This document shows positions 60,510-64,000 of a stretch of 64,000 nt of DNA, piece by piece. The DNA lies in NCBI RefSeq assembly GCF_963924675.1, contig NC_089234.1, forward strand, positions 26,031,668 to 26,095,667, read 5' to 3'. Under the pieces are notes generated by a model. It worked only from the letters and a program-made list of their open reading frames with translations. It made no database searches and was not told the origin of the DNA. How positions within the stretch are numbered: the stretch's first letter is position 1; every line of letters starts with the position of its first letter. The stretch is from Phocoena phocoena. Its lineage: Eukaryota; Chordata; Mammalia; Artiodactyla; Phocoenidae. The translations under genes were made by a program, and so were the position numbers.

Positions 60510-61030
60510 CTTCAAACTCTCCAACCTCGTCTTGCTCCACTGTCCTCTTCTTACCAAGCCCCAAGCATATTGGCCTTCTTTCTGTTCCTTGAACACCTCA
60601 AGGTCCTTCCTACCTCAGGGCCTCTGAACTAACAATTTTCACTGCCTACAATCTTCACAGGGTTGGGTGACCAGAGCATTGTACGACTCCAGGGAGCACA
60701 AATTGCACTGAATAATATGAACGGTGCCCCTAGAGTTGCAAGACATGACAGCCGTGGCTGTCACTTTGTCACTGAAGTCTCAGTGCAAATGTGTCTTCAA
60801 GGAAAAGCCGTCACTGATTACCTGCTAAACGCAACCTCTCCACCCACCTCAACCCCTACTTCTCCCTGGGTATCTGCAGCATATCCTCCCTGCTTTATTT
60901 TCAACACGGCACCTGCGCTATCTAAAACTGTACTTATTTTTACATGTTCTTCCTATTAAAATGTAAAATCCATGAAAACAGAAATCTTGCCTGTCTTGCT
61001 CCCATGACAGCCCCAGCATTTAAAAGGTAA
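60510..61030 (+). repeat. L2 LINE 3' part with a foreign segment
   Basis: L2-type words TACCTCAGGGCCTCTGAACT and AAATCCATGAAAACAGAAAT lie on either side of about 110 bases (60660-60770) that do not fit L2 (GTACGACTCCAGGGAGCACA). Confidence 0.55.
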
Positions 61031-61359
61031 CGTGCACTAAACACACTTCAGGAAATCAATTAAGGGATTACCACATACCAAGCACCGTGCTAGGTGCTGG
61101 GGGTTCTCCCCCACCCCGATAAAGCAAGCTTCCGACCTTTTTAACAAAATCACACACCTCCTCCCAGAGAAAGGCTCTGACTCCTATGAAAATGCCCATG
61201 GAGTAGCAACCCTATTACAAGTACATGGGTCCAAACTGAAGAAATCCCCGAGTGAGCTAAACGCTCAGACTTGGTGCTGGACCAGAAAAATTCTTTGCCT
61301 CTGCTGTGAGAATGCTTTCCCAACAGCCAGAGAAATCCCAAAGCAAGGTTTTTTTAGTT

Positions 61360-61900
61360 TTTCATTTATTCATTCCTTCAACAAATATTTGTTGATGCAC
61401 CGGGGAAACAATGCATAAAGCTGGTATACATCCTTTCCCTAAGGGAGCTTACATTCTAGTGGGAAGGAGGGCAGACAAGACGACAAACAAGCCAACTAAG
61501 TAAAATAAGGTAAACGGTCATAAGTGCTTTAAAGAAAAATTAAGCAGGTGATACTGCTTCATGGAGGGGGGTTCAGGGTTCCCATTCTAAATAAGGAGGT
61601 CGGGTAAGGTCTCACTAAAAGGTGATATTTGAGGAAAGACCTAAGGAGGTGAGGGAGTAAGGCATGAAGCTATCTGAGAATAGAGCTTTCTAGACATGGG
61701 GAGAGCAGGTGCAAAGGCCCTGAGGCAGGAGACTGCCTGGCACTTTGGAGGAACAGCAGCAGACTAGAGTGGGTGGAGCACAGTGAGGAAGGAGAGCAGC
61801 AGGGGATGAGGTGGATCAAAGAATCTTGGCAGCAATGGCCTTTGGCTATTACTAAAGTGAGACTGGAGGCCACTGGATGGCAGAGGAGGGACACGGTGTG
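61360..61900 (+). repeat. Ancient interspersed repeat, family uncertain
   Basis: TTCAACAAATATTTGTTGAT, GAGCTTACATTCTAGTGGGA, TATTTGAGGAAAGACCTAAG and GCAAAGGCCCTGAGGCAGGA belong to a very common old mammalian repeat. I cannot assign the family. Confidence 0.5.
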
Positions 61901-64000
61901 GACACTGCCCCCAGCCACAGAGCTGGCATAGAACTAAGGGATCCACATCAGCAATGCTCCTGTAAAGCTCGAACCCCAAAGGCTCCCTGCTCATCTACTG
62001 CCTTCCTTCTGGGCCTTTTCTCTGTGCAAAACCCCTGGCTACGGGAATGAAAAATTGCCAGACTGGCTCCAGGAGGGCGGGAATCCACCATGTCTGCAAT
62101 CCGATATATTGAAAAAGCTAGAACGGGAAGACGAAGGGGTTAGGGTAAGCCATGGTGTTGTCTGTCAGATTTCACTGCTTTGTCCTCTAACCAATCAAGC
62201 TTTTCAGAAGCATTTAGGAGTCAGATCCATCACAGGCAGAAAGTACAGCCAGCCAGCTTGATCCCCTGGGACCGGCAGCCTGGGCCAGGCCCCATTCTCT
62301 AGTAGTTACCCCTCCCCACAGGCATGGCTCCTGAGCTCCTAACCTCATGCTGAAAGGCCTGAGATCAGAGTAAGGGAAACTGCTGGTCAGAGGCAAGGCT
62401 CCAAGCACCTCCAGGCATCACATGGAGGTCAGCACTTGAGAAACAAAAACATCTTGACTGGCCTTATTATGGCAAAGCTGGTTCTATGACGGGGACTCAA
62501 GAGGCCTCAGTAACACGGGAGGGAGTAGGAAGGTAAAGGACCTCTGAAGGCCACCAGCTTATACTAACCTGCTAGTTAAGGGCCTGGAGTCCACTGAACC
62601 ACATCCCTCTGAGCAGCTGCTATGAACCCATGTTCTCACTTACAAATGGGGAAATGGCCCAACCCCAAACATAGGCCTGGCCTCATTTCTGAGCCTCAGG
62701 ACTCCTGCTCGCAAAGAGCCCCCCCACTAGGCCTCAAGGGACAGACTGCAGAAAAGGAGGCAGGGAGGTTCCGTGTGATACCTAAGGTTCTGAGGCAGTA
62801 ACCAGCCCACCTCTCTGCACTGTTTCCCTGCTCAAGGACACTTCAGCCAAAAGACTGGAGGCTCCATGAAGACCAGACCAGACCAGGAGTATGCTTTTCA
62901 TTACTACATACCTCATACCCAGAACTACCCCAATAACGACTATCCCTGTAATGAGTGAATGGCTGACCCTCCAAATGAAGAAGACAGGCCAGTGATTAAC
63001 GCTGGATGGGAACCAAGTGTACCCACCCATCACCTGGTAGACCCAATGCCAGGAAAGGACAGCAGGCCATCCTTTCTCCTAGATCCACTGATCAGATCCT
63101 GCTGCAAACAGACAGTATTATTATATTATCGATTCCTATGTATGGCAGAAAGCCTCAAAAGTCCTAAATGGTAGCTCATTTATTTCAGGCAATTACCTGA
63201 GAAGGATCTTACCTATCTCTTGGCAATTGTGCTTATACCTGTGAACCTTCTGTATAACTTGGGTACCAGGAACCTGGGGCACTCTGTAAGCCCAGTCTCA
63301 GTCTTCTGTATCCACACACCCAAGAAAGGGAGAGACAAGGAGGCTTGTGGTATTAATTTCCAGGTGACAGTGATCACCAAATCTAATCACTGATCAACTT
63401 TCTAAGGGGCAAACAACAACAGGAACAACACACACTCTCAGGACTACCACCACCATGCACGGTGCTTTGCATTAAAAGGATGGAGGTATTAACTGAGAGG
63501 TGGGTGGCCAGCACAGTTGGTACGTATACTACCTCAACCGCTCTTCACTTCTGTGAGAAGTCAAGCAGCAAAAGAAACGGATGTAGTTAATGCAACATGA
63601 CAATGGGTAGGAGCCATCATCCCAAGCAAAAGTGCTGTTTTCAGAATTTGGAAATCCTAGCAGCCGTGGGCCAGATGAATTTAGAAAATAGCATGAGCCA
63701 AGTACTAGGGAAGCCTTGGAAGATGTTAGTCTCAAACTGAGAAACTCACATAAGACAGAAGCCCTGCATACACCGGGCACAGCATCACTCACAATGAACT
63801 GTTTACAGAAATCATCATGAGGACAGACGTAGGATCACAAACAAAAGGTGATAGGATTATGGATGATTTTTTTTCTTCCTTCTCAAATTTCCAACATTTT
63901 TGGTAAAATGGTTCAACTGTCTGTCTTTGTAAATGAAAAAACGCAAATTTATAACTAAAAAGTGACAACAATAATGGATGGAACAGGAAAAGTACAGGCC

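Larger units (their letters stand above)
1..64000 (-). other. SUFU: SUFU gene, internal part (introns 2-7)
   Basis: The window is an internal slice of the Suppressor of fused gene, transcribed right to left. SUFU protein binds GLI1/2/3 in cytoplasm and nucleus, keeps them inactive or promotes their processing to repressor, and so restrains Hedgehog signalling. Five exons read in order and in compatible phase (phases at 3' ends: 1, 0, 2, 0, 1) and rebuild 593 nt of coding sequence without a stop. Intron sizes here are 40392 bp (intron 3), 912 bp (4), 273 bp (5) and 3259 bp (6). From memory the human gene has the same pattern of a huge intron 3 followed by a tight exon 4-7 cluster. Neither the promoter nor the polyadenylation site is in the window. 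I saw no second gene on either strand. Confidence 0.96.
46136..64000 (-). other. SUFU: SUFU intron 2, partial
   Basis: This is the acceptor-side 17.9 kb of intron 2. I looked for exon 2 (the segment before codon 106) on the minus strand and did not find it, so it lies beyond the window. Stretches where I recognise nothing are 46496-47826, 47879-49060, 51610-52640, 54110-54405, 54640-55540, 57360-58280, 58480-60010 and 61900-64000. Confidence 0.85.

Noticed and set aside
1..64000. Exact GLI binding sites (GACCACCCA) suggesting feedback control of SUFU
   Set aside because: By eye I found only near matches such as TGGGTGGCC near 425 and 63503. One-mismatch hits are expected by chance in 64 kb.
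46136..64000. SUFU exon 2 in the right part
   Set aside because: No minus-strand frame resembling the segment before codon 106 with matching phase was seen. Intron 2 continues past the window.
1..64000. CRISPR array, operon or phage-like system
   Set aside because: Repeats are dispersed retroelements with poly-A tails and target duplications, and the only genes are spliced vertebrate exons.

Overview
The window is nuclear DNA from a mammal, almost certainly a cetacean and probably a toothed whale. Roughly 27 tRNA-derived SINEs carry the whale/hippo/ruminant CHR-type sequence. They have a 5' head beginning GGGCTTCCCTGGTGGCGCAG, a body reading CGGGAAGATCCCACATGCCG, and either a short body ending GCGTACCGC-polyA or a longer body ending in A/T-rich AAATAAA repeats. 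MIR, L2, old L1, MaLR-type LTR and hAT fossils are those expected of any placental mammal. No bacterial, phage, CRISPR or operon-like structure is present.

One gene explains all the coding sequence: SUFU (Suppressor of fused, the negative regulator of GLI transcription factors in Hedgehog signalling), on the minus strand. The window lies wholly inside it. Five consecutive internal exons were read base by base. In human numbering they are exon 3 (45999-46135), exon 4 (5464-5606), exon 5 (4466-4551), exon 6 (4120-4192) and exon 7 (707-860). Their lengths (137, 143, 86, 73 and 154 bp) and phases join into one open frame covering codons 106-304 of a roughly 484-residue protein. All have canonical AG/GT borders. 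Exons 1-2 lie beyond position 64000 and exons 8-12 before position 1. Together the exons make up about 0.9% of the window.

Layout by region: 1-706 is partial intron 7. 707-5606 is a compact cluster of exons 7, 6, 5 and 4, holding a single SINE. 5607-45998 is the 40.4 kb intron 3, full of nested L1, SINE, MIR, L2, LTR and hAT fossils. 45999-46135 is exon 3. 46136-64000 is part of intron 2, with repeat-poor DNA beside exon 3 and then a run of L1 3' ends, SINEs, two MaLR-like LTRs and L2/MIR remnants.

I found no undescribed biological system. The observations most worth a second look are retrotransposition outcomes: a SINE-head/L1-tail composite inside another SINE, a three-deep nested LTR/L1/L1 insertion, an internally duplicated SINE, an inverted SINE pair 40 bp apart, and a 52 bp near-perfect direct repeat 1.4 kb apart in otherwise unique intron 2 DNA. 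Repeat family names come from recognition by eye, not from a library search.
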